Of a stretch of DNA of 64,000 nucleotides, positions 27,570-36,102 are shown one piece after another; positions within the stretch are counted from its first letter, which is position 1; every line of letters starts with the position of its first letter. The translations under genes were made by a program, and so were the position numbers. Source of the DNA: CBDBND01 sp965207985 (GTDB taxonomy: Bacteria; Pseudomonadota; Alphaproteobacteria; Rhodospirillales; Rhodospirillaceae); NCBI GenBank assembly GCA_965207985.1, contig CBDBND010000019.1, positions 66,661 to 130,660 on the forward strand, read 5' to 3'. Under the pieces are notes generated by a model that had not been told where the DNA came from, did not search any database, and was given only the letters and a program-made list of their open reading frames with translations.

Positions 27570-27920
27570 ATGTTTGAAGTTGATTTCATTCCATCGGAAA
27601 AGCCCTTGTTCAATGTACGCTTGTGCACGAACAAGCGTTTGAACACGGACAACTTGCCATCCTGCGCCGGTAGGGGCAGCAGAGAATTGGCCGACAAGCT
27701 CGAAAAGATTCTTTTGGAAAATTCAATACCTGCAAAGCTTATCCGCAGCCCTTGCATGAACAATTGTCAACACGGCCCTAACCTGAAGGTTCAAGGCGGC
27801 GACTTTTACAACGGCGTGACGGAAGACGATTTGGAAAAGATCGTGGAGGCAGTTAAGGCCGAAGTGGAAAGACGTAAGGCTCTTGCAGAACAGGAAGCGG
27901 CACAAACGCCGCCAAGCTAA
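27570..27920 (+). CDS. Thioredoxin-like [2Fe-2S] ferredoxin
   Basis: 116 residues with four cysteines in the thioredoxin-like ferredoxin pattern: VRLCTNKR, PSCAGRGS, then SPCMNNCQHGPNLKV. The last two (C-x3-C followed by xHGPN) are characteristic of the clostridial-type or NuoE-like 2Fe-2S site. The C-terminus is a charged helix. Probably a small electron carrier. It could in principle serve oxygenases, but location with recG/Nudix gives no support for that. Confidence 0.75.
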   Translation: MFEVDFIPSEKPLFNVRLCTNKRLNTDNLPSCAGRGSRELADKLEKILLENSIPAKLIRSPCMNNCQHGPNLKVQGGDFYNGVTEDDLEKIVEAVKAEVERRKALAEQEAAQTPPS

Positions 27921-27928
27921 CACTATCC

Positions 27929-28099
27929 ATGACTCAGTGGACTATAGCTCTGTTCATCATTGTCGGGACCGTAGCGTTGCTCATGGGTGCCGCCCTTATC
28001 CTTCCCTGCGAAGGATGCCGCCGCAGACGGGAACGGATCGCTCGCGCTTTAAAGAAAGCCAGACAGCTATCAAATTCGATTGAAACCGGACCGGACTAG
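27929..28099 (+). CDS. Small single-span membrane protein (56 aa)
   Basis: MTQWTIALFIIVGTVALLMG begins a short protein with one hydrophobic helix (about 5-26), then CEGC and a strongly basic tail (RRRRERIARALKKARQ), predicting N-out/C-in topology. It starts 8 bp after the ferredoxin stop. The C-E-G-C pair next to the membrane could bind a metal or form a disulfide. Not assignable to a family. Confidence 0.55.
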   Translation: MTQWTIALFIIVGTVALLMGAALILPCEGCRRRRERIARALKKARQLSNSIETGPD

Positions 28100-28312
28100 G
28101 CGGATTAGAACAGCCCCGTAATCCAAGACATGCCGCTGTTGAAATAGCCCATCATGGTATCGGTAAAGAATGGCGATCCGGTCCTTCTGCGCGTAGGGCC
28201 AAATAAAGGCCCGGATCATGGCATCGCCCTGCGGTACGCGGTCAAAAAGATCTTGGATGAAAAACCCAATGCCACTGATGCAATAGAACGCCTGGATGGC
28301 CCAAAACTTCAT
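28070..28312 (-). CDS. Possible small membrane-associated protein
   Basis: 80 codons: MKFWAIQAFYCISGIGFFIQDLF, then RVPQGDAMIRAFIWPYAQKDR. The ATG follows GGGAGA at a good distance, and the first 45 residues look protein-like. The end overlaps the convergent small membrane gene by 30 bp, and a different frame gives a tidy ending FNSGMSWITGLF at 28108, so the true C-terminus may involve a frameshift. Low confidence. The rest of 28100-28427 shows nothing else. Confidence 0.35.
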   Translation of the reverse strand: MKFWAIQAFYCISGIGFFIQDLFDRVPQGDAMIRAFIWPYAQKDRIAILYRYHDGLFQQRHVLDYGAVLIRLVRSGFNRI

Positions 28313-28427
28313 GGTTCGTCTCCCAGTCCCCGCGGTTGTTCTTATCTCACAACCTTCCCCATGCGGGTACGGATACTGTTATACAATCTGTCCGTCGGTG
28401 GCAAAAGGACAGACTGCGGGCAAAGTG

Positions 28428-29543
28428 CTAAACACCCTCTTCTTCTGGTTCGCGCACCATGTCGGCCATGCGTTTCTTGATGCCCGATACTTCATATCCC
28501 GGGAGCTGGTAAACCCAGCCGTCCGCACGTGAATTCAATTCGCTGATGATGGCGGCCCAATCCTTGGTTTCCGCTTCATTGGCATCGCTTTGTTCGGCTG
28601 CGTCCTCAGCACCCGCGTCACTTTCACTGACTTGGGCAACCGCAGAGGCATCACCGCGGAAGCGCACCCAATTGGCATCACCATCTTCGATTAGATCAAC
28701 GGTAACCGAAAATCCGTCAAAGCCTTCAAAAACGGCAGTAATGGTTTGATCTGCCGGAAAGTCTACGTCCGCGGCCTTTTTTACGTCGTCCAACAAAAGG
28801 TTCGACAACACCCGGCCAGTATCGTTGGCGATGGTATCCCGGCGCAGTTCCATGTTTGCCGGAACGTCTTCGACATCGAAATTGCTCTGCACGGGATCAC
28901 CCTTCGAGACCACCAGCACTTCCCCGTCAGGATGGGTTATGGTGACGCGCTCTATGTCATCGTCCTTGATGTCTGAGATTTCACGGACCAGCCAGTCCCG
29001 CGCCCGGCTCCCAGGGTTCAATTCGCCGGTCACCAACCACGCCTGAGGATCTTCCGGCAGTAGAATGTACGTACCGCCTTCCGTTGAACCGAGGGTAAAC
29101 TTTCGCTTGCCCACGAGAACCCCGGCCAAGGTGTTTCCTCCACTGTCCAATAGCTCCACCGCCTTCGCGCGCGAGTCCTCTTTTTCCACCGGATCAACCA
29201 AGTCCAGCCGATCGTAGCGGTCCGGCAGTTTCGTTTTGGGCTCGACCTTTTCCATGCGCGTAAGCTTGACGACCAATTCACCGATCTTGCCCGGTTGTGC
29301 GGGATAGTTGTCGCGTTCAACAAACACCCAACCTGAGTCGGTAGACTGCAAATTGAATGTGCCGTCCTTGTGACGGATTTTGATGGTCTTGAGATCGTTC
29401 AACGAGTCGACCAAGCCGGAAAAGGCTAAAGTCCCATCAAAATCCGATGATTCAATGGACGGACGGCTCGCCACCATCCAACCGGCAACGACGACAGCCA
29501 CCAGGGTAACACCGCACAAAATCGAAAAATGACGAGGTCTCAT
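28428..29543 (-). CDS. DUF4340 domain protein (ABC operon, periplasmic)
   Basis: Start at 29543 (MRPRHFSILCGVTLVAVVVAGW): one N-terminal membrane anchor, then about 340 periplasmic residues with the DUF4340 pattern (IRHKDGTFNLQSTDSGWVFVERDNYPA; GTYILLPEDPQAWLV; DWLVREI). Last gene of the operon 33192 to 28428, downstream of the GldG-like gene by 16 bp. The linker near 315-345 is rich in Asp/Glu/Ala. These four-gene ABC operons are common in alphaproteobacteria; their substrate is unknown. Confidence 0.85.
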   Translation of the reverse strand: MRPRHFSILCGVTLVAVVVAGWMVASRPSIESSDFDGTLAFSGLVDSLNDLKTIKIRHKDGTFNLQSTDSGWVFVERDNYPAQPGKIGELVVKLTRMEKVEPKTKLPDRYDRLDLVDPVEKEDSRAKAVELLDSGGNTLAGVLVGKRKFTLGSTEGGTYILLPEDPQAWLVTGELNPGSRARDWLVREISDIKDDDIERVTITHPDGEVLVVSKGDPVQSNFDVEDVPANMELRRDTIANDTGRVLSNLLLDDVKKAADVDFPADQTITAVFEGFDGFSVTVDLIEDGDANWVRFRGDASAVAQVSESDAGAEDAAEQSDANEAETKDWAAIISELNSRADGWVYQLPGYEVSGIKKRMADMVREPEEEGV

Positions 29544-29559
29544 TGCAATCAACCCCCTT

Positions 29560-31482
29560 CTAAACAGTTTCCGCTGTAGCCCGCTGGCGGCGCCACATGG
29601 CCACGGCAATCATGAGAACACCAAAGACGATGGGCACACCGGCAATATTGAGAAATTTTGTCAGGCTTTCCAGTTGATCAATATCTTCACGCAAAGCCCG
29701 CTGGACTTCCCGAAGTTCCCTTCGCGTGGAGAGAATTTCAGCCCGGAAGTTGGCGATCGCCCGTTGATCTTCGTCACTGATGAGGGCTTCACCCTGCCCG
29801 TCCTGCTGCACTTCAATGGCCTCGATTTCACCTTGAAGCGCTTCCAGGCGATCTAACAGCTCAGTTTCCTTAGCGCGAAAATTCTGCTCGGCCGTTAGGC
29901 GGAGTTCTTCAACCACCGTAAAGGGACGGTCCACCTGTCCACGGCCGCGCAATGATGAGAGCGCCGGCGTTCCCGTGAGATTTTCCAATCCATTGATGAG
30001 GAAAGCAGCATTGTCAGACGTGGGGACCAGCAGCCTCTGACCGAAGAAATTGCTTTCCTGCACCCAGAACCGATCCGCCAGCATGTCGGCGTCGGACACC
30101 ACGACCACTTGTATGGGATTGGTGGCTTCAGCCATGTGGACCACGGGCTCGTTCTCTTCGTCATCACTTGCTGTTGCATCGTCTGCTGTTGCGGGCGGTC
30201 CATCGGGAAACGCGGACTTGGCCAAACCGGTGATCCGGGCGCCGAGCAGCAATCGTTCGCCTGATGGTTCAAACTCACTAAACAGTGCGACCACATCGGG
30301 CAGGCCCATGACTTTGTCGGACGCTATCTTTTGGGATTCAACACCGGTTTGAATCAACGGCCGGATGTCGAGCCCAGATTCATCATTCAAACTGAGAACA
30401 CCCGCCGTTGCTAAGGTGACGTTTTTAAGATCGCCAGTGATGGCGTCCTCAGCGTTGAGAGCGTCTGTCTGCAAGTTCATCCACGCGGGATAGTCGGAAA
30501 TCACAGGCCGGCCACCCATGGCCGTATTGACCCGCACAGCGGAGCGTAGGTCTCCCGCGACGACATCGTCTTCAAAAGTTAGGCCCCAGGCCTCGATGAG
30601 TTTTTTGGCGTTGTCGATGTCCCCTGCCCCGCCAGGCATACCGCCGGCCGGGTTGTTGCCGGATTCCAGGTTCGGGTCGAGGAACATCATGACAGAACCG
30701 CCGGCCAGCACCCATTGATCAACAGTATAGGCCGCGGTTTCGCTGAGCCCATCCGGCTGCGCCAAAACCAAAACGTCGATGTCTTCGTCGATTGCGTCGA
30801 TTTCCATGTCCAGGCGCTCGACATCAAAAAAGTCACGCATCTGATCCATGATCTGCCATGGTGGTGTCGGTGTACCTCCCATTCCGCCCATACCGGGTGT
30901 CATGCCACCGTCGACAGGCAATGAGGTGATCAATCCGATTTTGGGCTGGTCGGGGTTGGATAATGTGTAAACAAGTTTGGTGAGGTCATATTCGATAAAA
31001 GATTCCCGCTCGAGATTGAAAAACGGAACGACCTCCTGATCGTCGGTGGAGTTGGTTGCCGCTAAACCGAAGTAACCGACCTCATTGAGATTACCCAGCG
31101 GTATGGCCTGCAAACCAAACCCAACGGCGCGGTCTTCCACATCGGAAAACGGTTCTGGATCAAAGTACTGGATTTGCAGCATCCCGCCCGACAAGGAGGC
31201 GTACTGACTTAAGAGATCGCGGATGCGTTGATAGTAGACAGAGTGTCTGGGGCTTGCCTCGGCCAGGGATTGGGAAAAATAGACCCGAACGATAATAGGT
31301 TCCTGAATGTCCCTGAAAACCGGGATGGTTTCTTCGCTCAACGTATAAATACGCCCCTGCGTGACATCCAGGCGGGTGGAGCCGAACAGAGTCTGAGAAA
31401 TAATATTGACTGCGAGGAACAGAACGGCCGCCACAGCAACCGCAACAATGGCCAAACGGTTTTTATCCATAGTTGTCATCAC
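29560..31482 (-). CDS. GldG-family ABC accessory protein
   Basis: 640 residues. N-terminal transmembrane helix (LAIVAVAVAAVLFLAVNI), an extracytoplasmic GldG/IFT52-like domain (RLDVTQGRIYTLSEET, VYFSQSLAE, YFDPEPFSDVEDRAVGFGLQ, LVLAQPDGLSE, GGSVMMFLDPNLE), a coiled-coil about 545-610, and a C-terminal helix (IAGVPIVFGVLMIAVAMWRR). It begins 8 bp after the permease. Name by similarity to gliding protein GldG; gliding is not implied. Confidence 0.85.
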   Translation of the reverse strand: MMTTMDKNRLAIVAVAVAAVLFLAVNIISQTLFGSTRLDVTQGRIYTLSEETIPVFRDIQEPIIVRVYFSQSLAEASPRHSVYYQRIRDLLSQYASLSGGMLQIQYFDPEPFSDVEDRAVGFGLQAIPLGNLNEVGYFGLAATNSTDDQEVVPFFNLERESFIEYDLTKLVYTLSNPDQPKIGLITSLPVDGGMTPGMGGMGGTPTPPWQIMDQMRDFFDVERLDMEIDAIDEDIDVLVLAQPDGLSETAAYTVDQWVLAGGSVMMFLDPNLESGNNPAGGMPGGAGDIDNAKKLIEAWGLTFEDDVVAGDLRSAVRVNTAMGGRPVISDYPAWMNLQTDALNAEDAITGDLKNVTLATAGVLSLNDESGLDIRPLIQTGVESQKIASDKVMGLPDVVALFSEFEPSGERLLLGARITGLAKSAFPDGPPATADDATASDDEENEPVVHMAEATNPIQVVVVSDADMLADRFWVQESNFFGQRLLVPTSDNAAFLINGLENLTGTPALSSLRGRGQVDRPFTVVEELRLTAEQNFRAKETELLDRLEALQGEIEAIEVQQDGQGEALISDEDQRAIANFRAEILSTRRELREVQRALREDIDQLESLTKFLNIAGVPIVFGVLMIAVAMWRRQRATAETV

Positions 31483-31490
31483 CCGTCTCC

Positions 31491-32225
31491 CTACGCCGCC
31501 TTCTTGAAATCAACGGCAACCATGTTGGCGAACAGCCAAAAAGCCATCATTGAGAAGAAGAAAATGAGATCCCGGAGTTCGATGACGCCCCGGGTCACGG
31601 ATTCAAACCGGATGAGAAAACTCGACGCGGCAATGGCATCGACAAGAAAGAGCGACGCCCAGGTGCGGAAGAAATTGAGCACCAAATCCAACCCACTCAT
31701 GGTGAACAGGAAGCACACCGCCGCTGCGGCAATAAACGCAATGATCTGATTCCGGGTCAGAGCCGACATGCAGGAGCCGATGGAAAGAAATGCGCCGGCC
31801 ATGAGGAAACTGCCGAAGTAACTGACGAGGATAACGCCGTTGTCCGGGTCCCCCAGATAGGTCACCGTGATCCAAATGGGGAAGGTCAAAGCCAAAGCGA
31901 TGCCGCAGAATATCCATGCCGCCAGGAACTTTCCGATAACAGCATCTGCTGTGGTGATCGGCAGGGTGAGCAATTGCTCAATGGTGCCGCTTTTACGTTC
32001 TTCCGCCCACAAGCGCATGGCGACAGCCGGTACGAGGAGCAGATAAAGCCAAGGGTGAAAACTGAAAAACGCCTCGAGAGACGCCTGCCCGCGATCAAAA
32101 AACCGGCCGATATAAAAAGTGAAGGCGCCATTCAACGCGACAAAGATGGCGATGAAAATGAACGCCATCGGTGTGGTGAAATAGCCGTATAGCTCCCGCT
32201 TGGCGATGATCCACAGATTATGCAT
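31491..32225 (-). CDS. ABC-2 type permease (GldF-like)
   Basis: Start at 32225 (MHNLWIIAKRELYGYFTTPMAF), overlapping the ATPase stop by 8 bp. About 244 residues with six predicted membrane helices and the ABC-2 signature RLWAEERKSGTIEQLLTLPIT. Partner of the ATPase upstream and the GldG-like protein downstream. Confidence 0.87.
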   Translation of the reverse strand: MHNLWIIAKRELYGYFTTPMAFIFIAIFVALNGAFTFYIGRFFDRGQASLEAFFSFHPWLYLLLVPAVAMRLWAEERKSGTIEQLLTLPITTADAVIGKFLAAWIFCGIALALTFPIWITVTYLGDPDNGVILVSYFGSFLMAGAFLSIGSCMSALTRNQIIAFIAAAAVCFLFTMSGLDLVLNFFRTWASLFLVDAIAASSFLIRFESVTRGVIELRDLIFFFSMMAFWLFANMVAVDFKKAA

Positions 32226-33192
32226 GACGGGCTCCTTCCGCCGCTGCTGCTGTACTGCCACCGTTCAACGTGATTTGCCGGAAGACTGCATCCAGATCGC
32301 CACGGTCTTGATACAACTCGGTGAAAACAATGCCGCTGGACCGCACGGTCGCGCTTACCGGATCGAGGATGGCGGCGGCATTTGCCGGGACGCACCGTAG
32401 TCGTACGGTTCCGTCGACACCATCGGTGCGATCAACATGAGCCACTCCCGCCGTCGATTGCAGTTGCGCGACCAAACCGTCGGCCGACTCTTTGCCAACG
32501 ACAATGCACACCGCATTGTGGTCCGGCAGTTGTTTCAAAAGGTCCTCCGCCGTGCCGTCTGCCAGCAACCGTCCGTTGCCGATAATGACGGCACGGGTGC
32601 AGACCGCTTCGACCTCTTCGAGAATATGGGTTGAAATGACGATGGCTTTATCCGCCGCCATTTCCTTAATTAAGCTGCGGACCTGATGCTTTTGATTTGG
32701 GTCCAGGCCGTCCGTCGGCTCATCAAGGATGAGCACGGGTGGATCATGCAGAATGGCCTGGGCCAAACCGACGCGGCGTTTATACCCTTTTGACAAGACA
32801 TCAATCGGCCGGTCGATGACCTCTTCCAGCCCCACTTTCTCAACCAGCTCGGCAATGCGCGCTTCACCCTCGCCTGGCAAAAGTCCCCTGATTTCAGCAA
32901 TGAAATTCAAAAAGGCACGGGCCGTCATGTCCTCGTAGGACGGCGATCCTTCTGCCATGTACCCGATGACCGACTTCACCGAGACCGGCTCGTTCACAAC
33001 GTCATGGCCGCATACGGTTACGGTTCCTGCGGTCGGCGTCAGGAAGCCCGCGACCATGCGCATGGTGGTGGATTTCCCTGCCCCATTGGGCCCGAGGAAC
33101 CCTAAGACTTCGCCTTTTCTGACGATGAGGCTGATATCGTCGACGGCGACAAACGGACCAAAATGTTTGGACAAATGATCCAGCTCGACCAT
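32218..33192 (-). CDS. ABC transporter ATP-binding protein (GldA-like)
   Basis: Start at 33192 (MVELDHLSKHFGPFVAVDD), placed where family homology begins; a GTGGAGACC site sits just upstream. Walker A GPNGAGKST at about 34-42, Q-loop region IGYMAEGSPSYEDMT, signature LSKGYKRRVGLAQ, Walker B VLILDEPTDGLD and STHILEEVEAV switch His. 324 residues, with an extra C-terminal domain after about 215 typical of ABC-2 exporters. First gene of the operon. Confidence 0.9.
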   Translation of the reverse strand: MVELDHLSKHFGPFVAVDDISLIVRKGEVLGFLGPNGAGKSTTMRMVAGFLTPTAGTVTVCGHDVVNEPVSVKSVIGYMAEGSPSYEDMTARAFLNFIAEIRGLLPGEGEARIAELVEKVGLEEVIDRPIDVLSKGYKRRVGLAQAILHDPPVLILDEPTDGLDPNQKHQVRSLIKEMAADKAIVISTHILEEVEAVCTRAVIIGNGRLLADGTAEDLLKQLPDHNAVCIVVGKESADGLVAQLQSTAGVAHVDRTDGVDGTVRLRCVPANAAAILDPVSATVRSSGIVFTELYQDRGDLDAVFRQITLNGGSTAAAAEGARHA

Positions 33193-33376
33193 GGTCTCCA
33201 CGGCACCCACCTCCCGTTGGTATTCCTTGTTCGCCTGCACTCTTCGTTGAGAGAGCGGCGAAAATTTGGCTTTCCTGACGGCCGATTTCAAGGGGGCGGG
33301 CCCCTAAAACCTACCGAATTTCAGAAAATTTAGAAAAATTCGCGGTCAACACGCGACCACAGACAGAGCTGAAGAG

Positions 33377-34126
33377 TTAGCGGTCTATTTCGTAGCCGAG
33401 CACCTTTAGAAAGGGTGCCAATCTCTCGTTCATCTCACGTTTGTCCCGCTCGCCAAGCAAACGCCGCCAATCGCCGTCCTGATAGTCGGACACATGAGAG
33501 GTTTGAAAACCGGTCTTCATGTCTTTGACCCGCTGTTTGCCGCCTCCTAAGGCAATGATGTTGTCAGCGGTTTCGGTTTGTTCAGATGCCGTTGAGATGA
33601 TGTTTTTGACCTTCGCCTTGGTGAATTGCGCCGTTACGCGATTGGTGTCTTCGTTTGACACCTTCAGGTCTAAGAATTCAGCGAGCTTTGCCGTGACCTT
33701 TTCGGGGCTATTGACAATCATAGGATACTTTATGTGTAGCGTGCGGTCCGTCGGCAGCCGCAAGTAATACTCCTCAATGCCTTGGCTGTTTGAAAAGAGC
33801 GCGAGAGCCGCTTCAAATGAACAGGCTTGAAAGCGCATATACGAAATTATCGAATCCCTCGGATCCCTGTGTGTCGTGATAAAGCAACTACTTTGGACAA
33901 GTGACTCAGGCACGACGTCATGTGTTTTGAAAACGCCACGCTGATTTTCTGTTCCATTACTGCAGATTTCTTGTGCGAGAACTCTTTTGTCTTCTTCTAA
34001 ATTGGGAACAGTGTCTGGCAATGGTGTGAATCCATTCATTTTGAGCAAGGCTCTGGATACATTGAACACTCACATAGAACCCGTTCGCGGAAGGCTTCCA
34101 ATCCAAATGAGTCTCTGTTTTGACAA
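33377..34126 (-). pseudogene. Sulfotransferase-family protein with a stop codon in the PAPS-binding loop
   Basis: The main open part (34069 down to 33377) contains the 3'-phosphate/PAPS motif FITTHRDPRDSIISYMRF and the helix AKVKNIISTAS; KYPMIVNSPEKVTAKLAEFLDL is the usual dimer-side segment. Reading upstream in the same frame past a TGA at 34070-34072 restores the start: TTG 34126, then SKQRLIWIGSLPRTGSM, stop, VFNVSRALL. Sulfotransferases have PRTGSTW-x-FN here, so ATG TGA stands where ACG TGG is expected: Thr to Met and Trp to stop, two transitions in adjacent codons. About 248 residues originally. Confidence 0.75.
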
Positions 34127-34365
34127 GGGTACCGCGCCTCACTTCCGACACTGTGATGAAACACAGATTACCAAGAAATAGCCGGCGATTTTACGCCTTC
34201 TTTATAAATGGTGCGTCCAGGCTTAGTCTTCGGATTTGCGCGTTGGTGCCTTTTTCTTTCGTGGCATGGTGAACTTGAGCCAGTAGCTGCCAAGGCGTGT
34301 GGCAAAGTCGTCACTCTCGGATTGATTGAGCTACTCCCCAATTGTTGGACAGGTTCTGGTGTGAT

Positions 34366-35229
34366 TTAAGCTACTTTCTGGGCCTGCTGATCGGTTTGGT
34401 TTTGCTCGATTGCCGTCCAATAGACCACGGCGGGCGGCCTGCCGCCAAGGGCGGAATGAGGACGCCTCTCATTGTAGAACGTGATCCATTTGCGGATACC
34501 CGCCCTGGCCTGTGAGCCGTTTTCCCAGGCGTGCAGATAGACGCACTCGTATTTGAGCGTGCGCCAAAGCCGCTCGACGAAGATGTTGTCGAGGAACCGC
34601 CCCTTGCCGTCCATCGAGATGCGCACGCCCGTCCGCCGAAGCCGGTCGGTCCAAGCAAACGAGGTGAACTGCGAGCCCTGGTCGGTGTTCATGATCTCTG
34701 GCGCACCGAACGTGTGGGTCGCCTCGTTTAACGCCTCGACGCAGAAGTCAGCCTCCAGCGTGTTCGAGATGCGCCAAGCCAGCACCGTGCGGGTAAACCA
34801 ATCCATGATGGCAACCAGGTACAGGAACCCCCGGCGCATCGGCAGGTAGGTGATATCCGTTGCCCAGACCTGGTTCGGTCTGTTCACACTCAGCCCCCGG
34901 AGTAGATACGGCCAGGTCTTGTGCCCCTTCGCTGGCTTTGAGGTGCTGGGCTTCTGGTAGATCGGCATCAGGCCCATGAGCCGCATCAGGCGGCGCAACC
35001 GCTTCTCATTGACGCAATGGCCTTCGTTCTTCAAATGCCACGTCATCTGCCGGACGCCAAAGAACGGCGTGTCCAGGAACTGTTCATCGATCTCGCGCAT
35101 CAGCGCGAGGTTCATCTCGCTCTCACCCTTGGGCGTGTAGTAGAACGACGACCGGGAGATCGACAGCAGCGCACACTGCCTGCTGACCGATAATCCGGGA
35201 TGACCCGGCTCGATCATGCCGCGTCTCAC
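34366..35229 (-). CDS. IS3-family transposase OrfB (integrase core)
   Basis: 287 residues from a GTG start at 35229 that overlaps the OrfA stop (GTGA). HTH_21 segment (SRQCALLSISRSSFYYTPKGE), then DDE integrase: VWATDITYLPMRRGFLYLVAIMDW, NTDQGSQFTSFAW and DNIFVERLWRTLKYECVY with the Glu. Complete. Confidence 0.92.
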   Translation of the reverse strand: MRRGMIEPGHPGLSVSRQCALLSISRSSFYYTPKGESEMNLALMREIDEQFLDTPFFGVRQMTWHLKNEGHCVNEKRLRRLMRLMGLMPIYQKPSTSKPAKGHKTWPYLLRGLSVNRPNQVWATDITYLPMRRGFLYLVAIMDWFTRTVLAWRISNTLEADFCVEALNEATHTFGAPEIMNTDQGSQFTSFAWTDRLRRTGVRISMDGKGRFLDNIFVERLWRTLKYECVYLHAWENGSQARAGIRKWITFYNERRPHSALGGRPPAVVYWTAIEQNQTDQQAQKVA

Positions 35230-35519
35230 TTCACGCCCCAGGGCTTGAGCTTTCTGGACAAAAAATCGTTGGCCACAGCCAACTCCCCAATCTTGGCATG
35301 CAGCTCCTTCACCTGCGCTTCGTCGATCTCCGGTTGCCGGCGGCCACCACGTGCGAACACGCCAGGAGCACCATCAAGCAGCGCACGCTTCCATTGATGA
35401 ATCATCGTCGGGTGAACTCCGAACCGGCTGGACAGCTCGGATACGGTCTCTTCGCCCTTCAAGGCTTCGAGGGCCACTTTCGCCTTGAATGCCGGCGAGT
35501 GTTGCTTGCGTTTCGACAT
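35226..35519 (-). CDS. IS3-family transposase OrfA (HTH)
   Basis: 97 residues, HTH_Tnp_1 type: HSPAFKAKVALEALKGEETV, SELSSRFGVHPTMIHQWKRALLDG, then a leucine-rich C-terminal helix for OrfA-OrfB assembly. GGAGATCAGAG lies upstream of the ATG. Confidence 0.9.
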   Translation of the reverse strand: MSKRKQHSPAFKAKVALEALKGEETVSELSSRFGVHPTMIHQWKRALLDGAPGVFARGGRRQPEIDEAQVKELHAKIGELAVANDFLSRKLKPWGVK

Positions 35520-35820
35520 CTCTGATCTCCTTCTCTACGAAGACCAGCAGACAACAAATCGTAGCTTACGTCAGTGTCCGATTTCCGGGGAGTAGCTCAG
35601 ATCCCCTTCCTCCTTACCGCTCAACGCTTGGCTAATCACGTAGACAACAACCATGGCAATGGGCAGACCAAGAAAAATAAAAACGTTAGAAATGTCATCA
35701 CCGGCGTAGAAGAAGGCCGCACCTATAAAGACGATGCAAAGCAGCGCTTGCCAATGAGGTGGTCCCGGAAAATCGGACAGTTGTTTAAGGTGTATTCCCC
35801 CGGTTACGGAGGAATACGAG

Positions 35821-36102
35821 ATGACGAAGCGACGGAAGTTCACGCCTGAGTTCAAGGCGAAGGTGGCGCTGGAGGCGCTACGTGGCGACCGGACGATCCA
35901 GGAGATCGCGGCGCGCTATGAGGTTCACCCCAATCAGGTCAGCACATGGAAGCGCCAGGCCATGGACGGCCTGGGCGATGTGTTCTCGAACGGCGTGGAG
36001 GCGTCCCGCCGGGACATTGAGGCCGAGGTCCACGATCTTCATGCCAAGATCGGCCAGTTGACGGTGGAGCGGGATTTTTTGGCCAAAGGGCTCAAGCGAT
36101 GA
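35821..36102 (+). CDS. IS3-family transposase OrfA (IS-D copy 1)
   Basis: 93 residues: RRKFTPEFKAKVALEALRGD, IQEIAARYEVHPNQVSTWKRQ, then coiled-coil EAEVHDLHAKIGQLTVERDFLAK. ATG preceded by GGAGGAATACGAG. Stop overlaps the OrfB start (ATGA). Confidence 0.92.
   Translation: MTKRRKFTPEFKAKVALEALRGDRTIQEIAARYEVHPNQVSTWKRQAMDGLGDVFSNGVEASRRDIEAEVHDLHAKIGQLTVERDFLAKGLKR

Larger units (their letters stand above)
34327..35599 (-). mobile_element. IS3-family element (1273 bp) with 3-bp GAT target duplication
   Basis: Inverted ends TGAGCTACTCCCC match for 13 bp and continue imperfectly to GGACA. GAT directly repeats at 34324-34326 and 35600-35602. Two overlapping reading frames on the minus strand encode OrfA and OrfB. 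Intact. Confidence 0.9.
34223..35754 (-). pseudogene. Small membrane protein gene split by an IS3-family element and lacking its start
   Basis: Two pieces flank the IS at 34327-35599. Upstream piece (35754-35600): a hydrophobic segment ALLCIVFIGAAFFYAGDD, SNVFIFLGLPIAMVVVYVISQ and ALSGKEEGD. Downstream piece (34326-34223): QSESDDFATRLGSYWLKF then TMPRKKKAPTRKSED, stop. Removing the IS and one GAT target duplicate joins them in frame as ...GKEEGDQSESDDF.... The N-terminus is lost where IS-D begins at 35755. Family not recognised: two helices and a basic tail. Confidence 0.75.
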
